Shown here one piece after another: positions 7,343 through 14,900 of a stretch of 35,362 nucleotides of DNA. How positions within the stretch are numbered: position 1 is the stretch's first letter; each line of letters starts with the position of its first letter. Source of the DNA: Cytophagales bacterium. GTDB lineage: Bacteria; Bacteroidota; Bacteroidia; Cytophagales; UBA9547. Both the position numbers and the translations under genes were made by a program. The notes beneath the pieces were generated by a model. That model had not been told where the DNA came from. It did not search any database and saw only the letters and a program-made list of their open reading frames with translations. Location: positions 1 through 35,362 of the forward strand of contig JAAFIH010000038.1 in NCBI GenBank assembly GCA_013297755.1. Direction: 5' to 3'.

Positions 7343-8770
7343 TTACATTTGTTTAAAGAAAGAAACAGGATTGTCGGAATTTATTCTTCCATAAAATTCA
7401 AGAGCATATCTATCGGTCATACCTGCAATAAAATCAGCTACTAGTCTTCTTTGCATATCTTTATTTTGAGTTAGTTTGTATAACTCTCTATAATCATCAG
7501 GTAGAAGGTCAAATCCATTTTTATCATTACTTAAGATTTCAAATAATTCTTTTACTATTTGTTTACCCCTAAACTCAACTATTTTTAATCTTGGTGAAAG
7601 GATTTGGCTTTCATAAACAAATCTTTTTAAAATTTCAATTTTGACTCTTACATTTTCTTTTAAATCAACTATTGAAAGTGCAGGATACTTCTCATTAAAT
7701 TTTAAATATACGCCTTCAATAAACATATTAACAAGTGATGAAGTAAGTTGAGTTCGTAAGAATCCATTTTTACCAAGCTGTTTTGAAATTTCTAAAACAT
7801 TACTTAGTTGAGTTTTGAATTTTGTTTCATAATCAATATTAACGTCTTTTAAAACATTTTTTATTTCACTTGAATAGTGTTTTGCATCCAAAATAGTGAA
7901 TATATCTATTAAAATGTAAGTAATATTTTGTATAGATAAATCCGTTGAAAGTCTATTATTGACAGATTTTTTAATTTTTTCAATAATGTCATAATTGAAA
8001 ACCATTTCAATTGGATTTAAAAAACCTGCTTTCAAGCCATCTTCCAAATCATATGTAGAATATGCGATATCGTCTGCAACATCCATAATGGAACATTCTA
8101 TGGTTTTGAATTTATCATTAAAGTTTTGTACTCCAGTTACATGATATTTGATATTTTTTACTAGTTCTTTTTCAAAACTATAATACCCTTTTACAGGCTC
8201 AATTTTTGTTTTTTTATTTGTTGCATAGGCTTCTCTATCAGATTTTCTAACTGGTATTTCATTATCATATTTTAAAATACCAGCTAATGAACGATAGCAT
8301 AAATTTAATCCTACTCTATTGTCTTTATCACCTATTAATTGGCTTGCTATAATTTTTTTTTCTACTTTTGATAAAATTCTTAATGTTTGTGCATTCCCTT
8401 CAAAGCCACCTTGCTCAATGAGACAATCGTCTAATTGTTGTTCTCCTTGATGCCCAAATGGTGGATGTCCCAAATCATGAGCCAAAGCACAAAATTCAAC
8501 TAAATCCGTATTTATTTTTTGAGCTTTTAACTCTAGACATTCTCCATTCAATTTTATGGCAATTGATTTTGAAATTTGCGCAACCTCAATAGAATGTGTT
8601 AATCTGTTTCTAAAAAAATCCGATTCGGCACTTGGAAAAAGCTGTGTTTTACCTTGTAATCTCCTAAAACTTGGACAATGCACTAACCTAGCATAATCTC
8701 TACGCCACACATCCCTACTAACATCTTCATTTACTACCCGTAAAATATCATTACTATTATATAATTTCAT
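7343..8770 (-). CDS. dgt: Deoxyguanosinetriphosphate triphosphohydrolase-like dNTPase (HD domain)
   Basis: Hydrolyses a dNTP to the deoxynucleoside and triphosphate, controlling dNTP pools. The 475-aa protein begins with the conserved pattern DV.RRDYARLVHCPSFRRLQGKTQ. HD metal ligands are H59 (in RLTHS), H98-D99 (ALAHDLGHPPFGHQGE) and D230 (IMDVADDIAYSTYDLEDG). This layout and length match the E. coli Dgt-like class rather than the shorter single-domain class. The ATG at 8770 gives the usual N-terminus. A small ORF lies just upstream on the same strand and the HerA-like gene directly follows. Base composition is markedly AT-rich: the 60 bases from 7861 contain 14 G/C, against 24 of 60 in the neighbouring ATPase at 6481-6540. 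This suggests a different history. dNTPases can limit phage DNA synthesis, but most are housekeeping. Confidence 0.92.
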   Translation of the reverse strand: MKLYNSNDILRVVNEDVSRDVWRRDYARLVHCPSFRRLQGKTQLFPSAESDFFRNRLTHSIEVAQISKSIAIKLNGECLELKAQKINTDLVEFCALAHDLGHPPFGHQGEQQLDDCLIEQGGFEGNAQTLRILSKVEKKIIASQLIGDKDNRVGLNLCYRSLAGILKYDNEIPVRKSDREAYATNKKTKIEPVKGYYSFEKELVKNIKYHVTGVQNFNDKFKTIECSIMDVADDIAYSTYDLEDGLKAGFLNPIEMVFNYDIIEKIKKSVNNRLSTDLSIQNITYILIDIFTILDAKHYSSEIKNVLKDVNIDYETKFKTQLSNVLEISKQLGKNGFLRTQLTSSLVNMFIEGVYLKFNEKYPALSIVDLKENVRVKIEILKRFVYESQILSPRLKIVEFRGKQIVKELFEILSNDKNGFDLLPDDYRELYKLTQNKDMQRRLVADFIAGMTDRYALEFYGRINSDNPVSFFKQM

Positions 8771-8799
8771 GCAATTAAATTAAATAGTAATCAAAAAAA

Positions 8800-8925
8800 T
8801 TAAGATTTTTTGCCAGACTGCGACCGTGTACTGTTTGTTTTGGCTGGTTGAGGCAAATAAGTATTTTTAAGTGCTATTTTGCTAGCTTCAAATATCACTT
8901 TACCTACTGTGTTTGTATTTTGCAT
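8800..8925 (-). CDS. Small ORF, 41 aa, directly upstream of dgt (hypothetical)
   Basis: A minus-strand frame from the ATG at 8923-8925 to the TAA at 8800-8802 encodes MQNTNTVGKVIFEASKIALK followed by NTYLPQP and a basic, Ser/Lys-rich tail ending SGKKS. It has an amphipathic helix-like middle and a disordered positively charged C-terminus. It is in the same direction as dgt with a 29-bp gap, so the two may be co-transcribed. I do not recognise a family. Its amino-acid make-up looks more protein-like than the overlapping opposite-strand frame, but the length alone does not rule out chance. Confidence 0.35.
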   Translation of the reverse strand: MQNTNTVGKVIFEASKIALKNTYLPQPAKTNSTRSQSGKKS

Positions 8926-9031
8926 GCGAGTTATTTAGTTAATATTCCTCAAAAGAAACATTTTTTTTTGAAAATTAATACACTTATACTTATTTTTTTT
9001 CTTCTTACAATAATAAATTTCAGTACACAAT

Positions 9032-9122
9032 CAATGTCGTTTACTTAAGCATTTTTTATTGTCTCTATCTTAGTATTTCTCCATAGGAGATAGTTAATCA
9101 GATTCTTAAATAAGCGACATTG
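9032..9122. mobile_element. 91-bp MITE-like element with a perfect 9-bp target-site duplication
   Basis: The element starts CAATGTCGTTTACTTAAG and ends CTTAAATAAGCGACATTG, terminal inverted repeats of 18 bp with two mismatches. It is flanked on both sides by the same 9 bp, GTACACAAT (9023-9031 and 9123-9131), the signature of transposition. It contains an internal small palindrome (TCTCC ATA GGAGA) and no ORF, so it is non-autonomous. A second, more diverged copy lies at 26528-26617. It sits in the 507-bp gap 8771-9277 between dgt and the DUF6175-like gene. The remaining flanks (8926-9022 and 9132-9277) are plain AT-rich sequence. Confidence 0.88.
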
Positions 9123-9277
9123 GTACACAATTTTAAGCATTAGCTTTGTCAAAAGGCAGGTTCTAAAAATCAATTTTCAAATATTTGTATTCTTTTCCTA
9201 AAAAATAAAGTTAAGAACAAAATTGAGTTTTTGATAGAATTAGTAAATTTTTAAAATTATTGTAAACTAAGAGTTTT

Positions 9278-10219
9278 TTACTTTTCTCCTAAAATAAGTG
9301 TAGCCTGACCGAGCCCTTTCATGGTAAGTTTACTAGATATTTTGAGAGGTTCTGCTGCTAAGTATTTTTGTAATTTTCTTACATAACTTCTGGCATCTGC
9401 TGCAGTGCCTTTGTCATCGTATACAGGTATGCGTACTTGCTCAAAAAACATCATATTTTCGGTGGCTTCTGAGGTGGTAAATCTACCTTTGACAGCACTT
9501 TTTCTTACCCACTCTTCTATAACTTCAGAAATAGTCATGTCGCCTTTTACCTCTTCGTCTAAGTCTTTGTCCCAAGAGTCAAACTTGCGTATACGAATAG
9601 TGATTTCTCTACCATTGGCAAACATATCGTCAAAATGTTTTTGTAATTGGGTATTGAAACGATCAAGTTGAGACAAAACAGCCTCTTCTAGCAAAACGGG
9701 CACTTCTGTGGCAAACGAGGGCTTACCAGAGCCTTGTGCACCAGCAATTTGTTTGTCAGTGTAGGCATCAAGGCCTTGAAGATTAAAAACCACAGTTTTT
9801 TTGGGACCAGTAGTTGATATACTATAGGTAACCTGAACTATAATATCTGCTTTGGCTGCTCTTTTAAGCCTATCAAATGGGCTTTCTGTAACACTAGAGC
9901 CTGATTTTGCAGTTTTTACACTTGCCTCTGCATTGTCTTGGTCTAAACTTTTGATACTCGATTGCAGGTCTTTCATAGGAAAACCTCTGTCAGCCATCAA
10001 AGTATTGATTTTGGCAATAACCATCTGCAACTCATCGTTGAGTAAGGCTTTTCTAAAATCAGGTACTTTTATTTTCATTCCTTGATTTTCGACTTCGGCC
10101 ATAAATCCATTTTTGTTGCACCAAGCATCGCTGGGCACTACCATGAGTGTTGGTTTTTTGGCCTGACCAAATACCAATACCGAAAACATTGAAATTGCTA
10201 CTAAAATTATTTTTTTCAT
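9278..10219 (-). CDS. Secreted DUF6175-like protein
   Basis: The 313-aa protein has a Sec signal peptide (MKKIILVAISMFSVLVFGQA, cleavage around residue 19). The mature part begins KKPTLMVVPSDAWC. Recognisable blocks are MADRGFPMKDL, AKADIIVQVTYSISTTGPKK, FNLQGLDAYTDKQIAGAQGSG, LLEEAVLSQLDRFNTQLQKHFDDMF.NGRE, and a closing MKGLGQATLILGEK. I recall this arrangement from a Bacteroidota family annotated DUF6175, with no known function; the family name is from memory. A periplasmic location is inferred. It is the third gene of a minus-strand group with the two lipoproteins at 10733-11764, separated from them by a 513-bp repeat-filled gap that may break the operon. Confidence 0.75.
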   Translation of the reverse strand: MKKIILVAISMFSVLVFGQAKKPTLMVVPSDAWCNKNGFMAEVENQGMKIKVPDFRKALLNDELQMVIAKINTLMADRGFPMKDLQSSIKSLDQDNAEASVKTAKSGSSVTESPFDRLKRAAKADIIVQVTYSISTTGPKKTVVFNLQGLDAYTDKQIAGAQGSGKPSFATEVPVLLEEAVLSQLDRFNTQLQKHFDDMFANGREITIRIRKFDSWDKDLDEEVKGDMTISEVIEEWVRKSAVKGRFTTSEATENMMFFEQVRIPVYDDKGTAADARSYVRKLQKYLAAEPLKISSKLTMKGLGQATLILGEK

Positions 10220-10280
10220 TTATTTTTATTTTTATTTTTAGATACGAATACAAGAATTGAAGCCCCCAAACCCTCTGAAT

Positions 10281-10354
10281 AAAAGCCCCCAAACCCCCAG
10301 AAGGGGAAATTGCGATATTAGCAATTTTATCGTCTCTTAGGACGAATTTTAATC
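10281..10354 (+). repeat. Interspersed repeat unit X (plus-strand copy)
   Basis: Carries AAGCCCCCAAACCCC-C, AGAAGGGGAAATTGCG, ATATTAGCAATTTTA and GACGAATTTTAATCA, nearly identical to the inverted copy at 5234-5307. A partial third copy of its start (AAGCCCCCAAACCCTCTGAAT) lies directly upstream at about 10259-10280. It lies in the 513-bp gap 10220-10732. That gap also holds two Y units, a 7-bp array and a 14-bp array, and no gene. Confidence 0.8.
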
Positions 10355-10363
10355 AAAAATTTC

Positions 10364-10440
10364 AAAAGCCCCACCCCCTGCCCCCTCATCCCATAGGGAG
10401 GGGGAAATAGGATTTTTTTTATTTTTTATTGCTAACGCAT
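10364..10440 (+). repeat. Interspersed repeat unit Y, first direct copy
   Basis: A 77-bp unit beginning AAAAGCCCCACCCCCTGCCC, with a CCCCCT...AGGGAGGGGG hairpin, AATAGGATTTTTTTT, and ending ATTGCTAACGCAT. The same unit recurs at 10486-10563 with only two differences, and a degraded inverted form is at about 5308-5357. Confidence 0.85.
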
Positions 10441-10485
10441 ATATAAAGACACGTAAGAAAATTTTAATCAATAATCAATTCTTAA

Positions 10486-10563
10486 AAAAGCCCCACCCCC
10501 TGCCCCCTCATCCCATAGGGAGGGGGGAAATAGGATTTTTTTTAGTTTTTATTGCTAACGCAT
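10486..10563 (+). repeat. Interspersed repeat unit Y, second direct copy
   Basis: A 78-bp near-identical copy of 10364-10440, with one extra G in the G-run and one T-to-G change in the T-rich tail. The short spacer between the copies (10441-10485) contains ATTTTAATCAATAATCAATTC, which resembles the reverse complement of the heptamer array at 5109-5238. Confidence 0.85.
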
Positions 10564-10565
10564 TG

Positions 10566-10625
10566 AATTAACAATTAACAATTAACAATTAACAATTAAC
10601 AATTAACAATTAACAATTAACAATT
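10566..10625. repeat. Heptanucleotide array (AATTAAC), 8 units
   Basis: Eight perfect AATTAAC units from 10566 to 10621, followed by a partial AATT. The array begins directly after repeat Y and runs into the 14-bp array that follows. Confidence 0.95.
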
Positions 10626-10626
10626 T

Positions 10627-10724
10627 CGCATTACACATTTCGCATTACACATTTCGTATTACACATTTCGCATTACACATTTCGCATTACACATTTCGCA
10701 TTACACATTTCTCATTACACATTA
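10627..10724. repeat. 14-bp tandem array (CGCATTACACATTT), 7 units
   Basis: Seven 14-bp units, each two related 7-mers (CGCATTA CACATTT). Units 1, 2, 4, 5 and 6 are perfect; unit 3 has CGTATTA and unit 7 is degenerate. The array ends 8 bp before the stop codon of the lipoprotein gene at 10733. A related but shorter array (ACACATT/ACGCATT) is at 19779-19820. Confidence 0.95.
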
Positions 10725-10732
10725 AGCATTAA

Positions 10733-11230
10733 CTATTCTATAATTCCTTTTTGTTTCATTTCTTTTCTAAGTTCGGCCACCAATACAGTAAGACGCATGC
10801 CAAACACTTTTTCACGGCCTTCGGCTTTTAGTCTGTTTTTGGTTTGGCGGGGGGTGTCTTCTTTGGTTACAAAGTTTTTGTAGGCACCGCCATCTTTGAA
10901 AAATTCGTTGAAGAAATCTCTTTTTTCGTCATATACATTGATATTGAACACAACTGGCCTTAGGTCGCAGCCAGACCTACCCAAGCGAGTACCCTTGAAT
11001 AATATGTTGTAAACTGCGTTTTTTTTGGCTTGCTCTCTGGCATCTTCTCTGTTGGCGCCTACACCATAAGCCCTCAGTTGTTGCGACCCATCAAGGTCGG
11101 TACCCATACATTCTATTTCGTATTCATAAAAACCAGCAGTGGTGTTTTTGGATACATTATTAAAGCTTCTTTTATTGCAAGAAAATAATAATGAAACAAC
11201 TATGCTACCGAAAAATATTGACTTGTTCAT
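10733..11230 (-). CDS. Lipoprotein, paralogue of its upstream neighbour
   Basis: The 165-aa protein has a lipoprotein signal: hydrophobic IFFGSIVVSLLFSC with the lipobox Cys at residue 18. The residues after Cys (NKRS) lack the acidic stretch of Bacteroidota surface-export signals, so a periplasm-facing lipoprotein is inferred. The body pattern YEYEIECMG...G.Q.L.AYG......A.EQAKKNAVYNILFKG is repeated in the next gene upstream. It is reminiscent of LPP20-type lipoproteins, where Ala-rich helices follow a beta strand. Conserved later parts are RDFFNEFFKDGGAYKNFV and a C-terminal LRKEMKQKGIIE. No function is known to me. It starts 27 bp after its paralogue. A 14-bp repeat array begins immediately after its stop. 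Confidence 0.8.
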   Translation of the reverse strand: MNKSIFFGSIVVSLLFSCNKRSFNNVSKNTTAGFYEYEIECMGTDLDGSQQLRAYGVGANREDAREQAKKNAVYNILFKGTRLGRSGCDLRPVVFNINVYDEKRDFFNEFFKDGGAYKNFVTKEDTPRQTKNRLKAEGREKVFGMRLTVLVAELRKEMKQKGIIE

Positions 11231-11257
11231 ATATCTTAATGTATAAATAATGGATAA

Positions 11258-11764
11258 TTAAAAACCAGCGTCTAGTCTTTTGATGATACCAGCCTGTTCT
11301 AGTTCTTGGCGAAGCAGGTCTTTTTGCACAGATATAGTAATGCCAATTTTGTACTGATTGCCCACCTTGAGTCTGTCTTCGGGGGCTATAGAGCCATCGT
11401 TGCTATTGGTAGCAAATTTTAGATATTTGCCACCATCGGCAAAAAAAGTTTTGAAATAGTCTTTGTACTGCTCCTCTATGCCAGGGCTGGCTGCTAATGG
11501 CGATTGTTGGTAGCAGTTGGCATTGGATGCAAACCCACGAAATATAACAGCATGCACGGCATTGCGTTTGGCCTCGCTGATAGCAAGTTTTTGATTTTTG
11601 TTGTAGCTAAATATTTTGAGTAGATAATTGCCCTCAGTAGCCGTGTTTACACATTCTACTTCGTAAGTCCAGGTATTAAGATTTGTAGATACTGTGGGCG
11701 ATTTTTTGCACGAAACCAATACAAAACTACCTACAAGCAAGCCAAAAAAAACAATTTTCCTCAT
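11258..11764 (-). CDS. Lipoprotein, paralogue of the downstream gene
   Basis: The 168-aa protein has a lipobox FVLVSC with Cys19, followed by KKSP (no acidic export signal). The core TYEVECVNTATEGNYLLKIF...A.SEAKRNAVHAVIFRG aligns with YEYEIECMG...EQAKKNAVYNILFKG of the next gene. Both then share a DFF/YFK.FF.DGGKY-like segment and a closing LRQELEQAGII. I recall near relatives in other Bacteroidota next to DUF6175-like genes, but no function. This is the first gene of the minus-strand group and is divergent from the large type A protein gene, with a 197-bp gap between the two starts. I used the ATG at 11764 because it gives a proper signal peptide. Confidence 0.8.
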   Translation of the reverse strand: MRKIVFFGLLVGSFVLVSCKKSPTVSTNLNTWTYEVECVNTATEGNYLLKIFSYNKNQKLAISEAKRNAVHAVIFRGFASNANCYQQSPLAASPGIEEQYKDYFKTFFADGGKYLKFATNSNDGSIAPEDRLKVGNQYKIGITISVQKDLLRQELEQAGIIKRLDAGF

Positions 11765-11891
11765 TTTTAAGTTTAATTTAATTTTGTAACGATATTGCTA
11801 AGCAAATGTTTTGATTTTTAGATATTTTTTTTGTACAAAAGCATAAGATTAATTGTATATACATTTAATTTTACAAAATATATTACTTTTT

Positions 11892-11925
11892 TTTGTAGGA
11901 TTCTATATTATTTGCATTACATTTG
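11892..11925 (+). promoter_or_regulatory. Probable promoter of the type A protein gene
   Basis: TTTG at 11892-11895 and TACATTTG at 11918-11925 match the Bacteroidota -33 and -7 elements with a 22-bp spacer. Transcription would start near 11931. This rules out the upstream TTG codon at 11923 as the start and supports the ATG at 11962 with a leader of about 30 nt. Confidence 0.5.
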
Positions 11926-11961
11926 CTGTTGGTATTTATTTTCAAATTAAAAACAACTTTT

Positions 11962-14900
11962 ATGTTTACAAATTACAAATTACAAATTACAAATTACAAA
12001 TTACAAATTACAAATTACAAATTTATTAAACCACTATTTTTTATAGGGTTATTTTTTATGACTATCTTGGGTGGATATTCACAAAATCCTTCAATTTCTA
12101 GTGCTAAAATTTTATGTCCTTTAAGTAATGGACAACTTCAGATGAAGAGTTCTGGTGTTACGAAAGTAAAAGTGGAAGTTAAAGTTGGTCCATTTTTAAA
12201 TGGTAATGTACCATCAAATTTTATTTTAAGGCCTTTTAATACAAAATTTGGTTGTACTGAATGTCTAGGAGGTGCTTCTTGTCCTGGCAGTTTAATAACT
12301 AGTGGAGAATTGTTTATATTTCCACCGCAAGCTATTACTAGTACTTCAGTCGATCCAAATGGAATGGTTACACAGCAATTTGTTATAGAAATGACGCCAA
12401 GTAGTTTAATACAAGGTAATTATAATGGAACACAAACACAAAACATGAATCTTTGGTTTGAATTGTACAATACGGAAGAAACACAGTGCAGTGTGGCTGC
12501 TTTTACAGGCAATACTAACCCTGTTGTAAATGTAGTGAGTGGTACACTTATTGGGGAATGTCCAGAACAAACGCCACAAGTAAGGCAACATGCTAATTCT
12601 ATTAGAACACCAGCCCCAAACCAAGTAACCAAAGTATGTGTTACTCAAAATGCAAAACATCATTTAGACCCACCAACAGGCTATCCCTTGGAGGGAACAC
12701 AGAAAGTATTGTATTGTTGTAAATATTTATTAGATTGCAAAACTCATTTTACAAATTATACTTTAGAAAAAAGTAACGATGCTTCAATTTATAGTATTGT
12801 TGACAGACAAGAAGATTATTATTATTTACCAGAGCAAACTATAAACCAATCTTTAACCTCTTATCGTATAAAATTTAGTGCACCTACGGGTTGCATTCCT
12901 GGGATAGACCAACATGAAGCCTATTATCATCAATATACTTCTGGTGAACTGCGTTTTTTTACATCTGCTTATGTGTACAATCCTACCATAGGCAACTTGG
13001 CCAACAACAATATTAGTGTTTGTGCGCCTGCTAGCACCCTTAGCATAACGCCTCCACTGATGTATGGTATCTCAAACGATGATTTGATTTATACCTGGAC
13101 CTTGCCACAAGGGCTTACTTTTACGAATGGCACCAGAACCTATTCGGCTGTTGGGGCAAATAGTGTATCTGTATTGCCAATAAATTTTGGAAACAACCAA
13201 GCACCAACATCTGAAATTGTACAGTTATCAATCGAATGGCTATCTCCATGTGGTCGAAGAGATCAGATTTCTAAAAGTTTCGATGTCAATTATTTGTTAA
13301 ATAATCAAGCACCAGGCAATTTAAGAGTGCAATCTATTACGCCACACAGTGGCCAATACTATGATAATGGTGGTGTAATATATGCAGGTAAACAATTTTG
13401 TAATAGCAAACCTATATTTTTAGAATCGACATCTATGTCGTTTGAATCTAACAATATGATGCGCGAATGGGAGTTTTCGGATGCCAATGGTGTGATTGAC
13501 CCATCTTTGTATGAACTTATAGCTACATATAGTTCTTTAGAAAAGAATTTGCCTGTCGCCCAACGAACACAAACTATAACCAACAAAAGAACTGTATCTT
13601 TTAGGCCTTTAGATACTTATTTTACCACACGCAAAGTAGTGCAGGCTTCTATTAATGTACGCCATAGAGCAAAATCAGCATGTGCTGTTTCGCCTTGGTC
13701 TACTAGCCTCAATGGTGTTAGGATAATGCAGTTTTTCAATGATAATGCCAATTTGCCTGATTATACTGTATCATTTGGCAGTTTTATAAATCCTACACGA
13801 TTACATCAGGGTACAAACATAACTTTTAACACCAATTTGCTTGGAAAAGTAGATGTTGCTTGGAAATTTTATTTTAACAACCGTTTTTTAGTTCCAAACG
13901 TAGACTATATTGTAGTATCTACCAATAGCAATGGTACACAAACTACAATCAATTTCAACAATAATATTTTTGGCAACGCCCCACAACCCAATGCTGCAAA
14001 CATTGATATAAGCTATGATGCTACTTTTGTGGGTACATGTGGCAAAAAAACATCTCAAACCAAAACTTTCTTGCTCATAAATAGTGTTACAAAACAAGTA
14101 AGTGCTAGTGCTGTAAATATGATTGGCAAATGCACCAGTTTCAATCGTGCCAATAGTGTTACTTTTACAATCCCAGATGACTTTTATGTAGCCACAAATT
14201 TTAATTTATATCGCTCAAATAATGGACTTAGGGGTGCTAGTCTTAATTTATTTAATATGACGAATGTGCTTGATGTAGCAACTAATACTTGGATATGTAC
14301 AGGAAATATTGATGATAGCAATGCCTCCTTACCTAGCTTTTTTGATGTAGAAATGAGTGTACTTTATGGCACAAAAACATCTAATAGAATGACTGTAAAT
14401 AGAATTTTTACAGGAATCAAAAATGCTAGATATGCTCTACCAAGACTTACTGCAGATGCTAAAGTATTTACTATTGGGCAAGATCCTTTGGCTAAAAACA
14501 GCCATACTTTTAGTGTACCTGTTAGCAATAATTACAATAGAGTTGTATGGACATTTGAGGATGTAAATACCAATGTTGTGTATCCTTCTAATTTGTACAC
14601 TATACTGCCCAACGACCCCTCAGCAGCATCTGTTAAAGTAGAGTTTGAAAACCTAACCCAACAATGGCTGTCGTTGAGAGCAAAAGCTACGCTTATAGAC
14701 GAGGTTGATAATTGTGGAAATAAATCAGTAACCAAAGATTTTACTTTAGTTAATTTCCCACCTTTAGAGCCCAGCGCACCTACTATAACCAACCCCAAAG
14801 CCAATAATCAATATTGCCAGTCAGATATACTAAACCTAGAAACTGTAAATAACCCTGCTGCCATAGGTTATACTTGGTATGTAAGAGGTAGTGATATTAG

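Noticed and set aside
5795-8770. Calling the HerA-like ATPase plus dNTPase pair a defence system
   Set aside because: Both belong to widespread housekeeping-type families, no effector nuclease is present, and adjacency alone is not evidence.
8848-9048. A 66-codon plus-strand frame between dgt and the MITE
   Set aside because: It has a low-complexity, Phe/Ile/Cys-rich composition, its end lies inside the MITE, and it overlaps the more protein-like minus-strand small ORF.
10059-10292. A 77-codon minus-strand frame overlapping the start of the DUF6175-like gene
   Set aside because: It lies out of frame over the well-supported signal-peptide region and extends into repeat X; it is a shadow frame.
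11923-11961. Extending the type A protein to the upstream TTG
   Set aside because: This would add 13 residues that overlap the -7 element, and the ATG at 11962 gives a better signal peptide.
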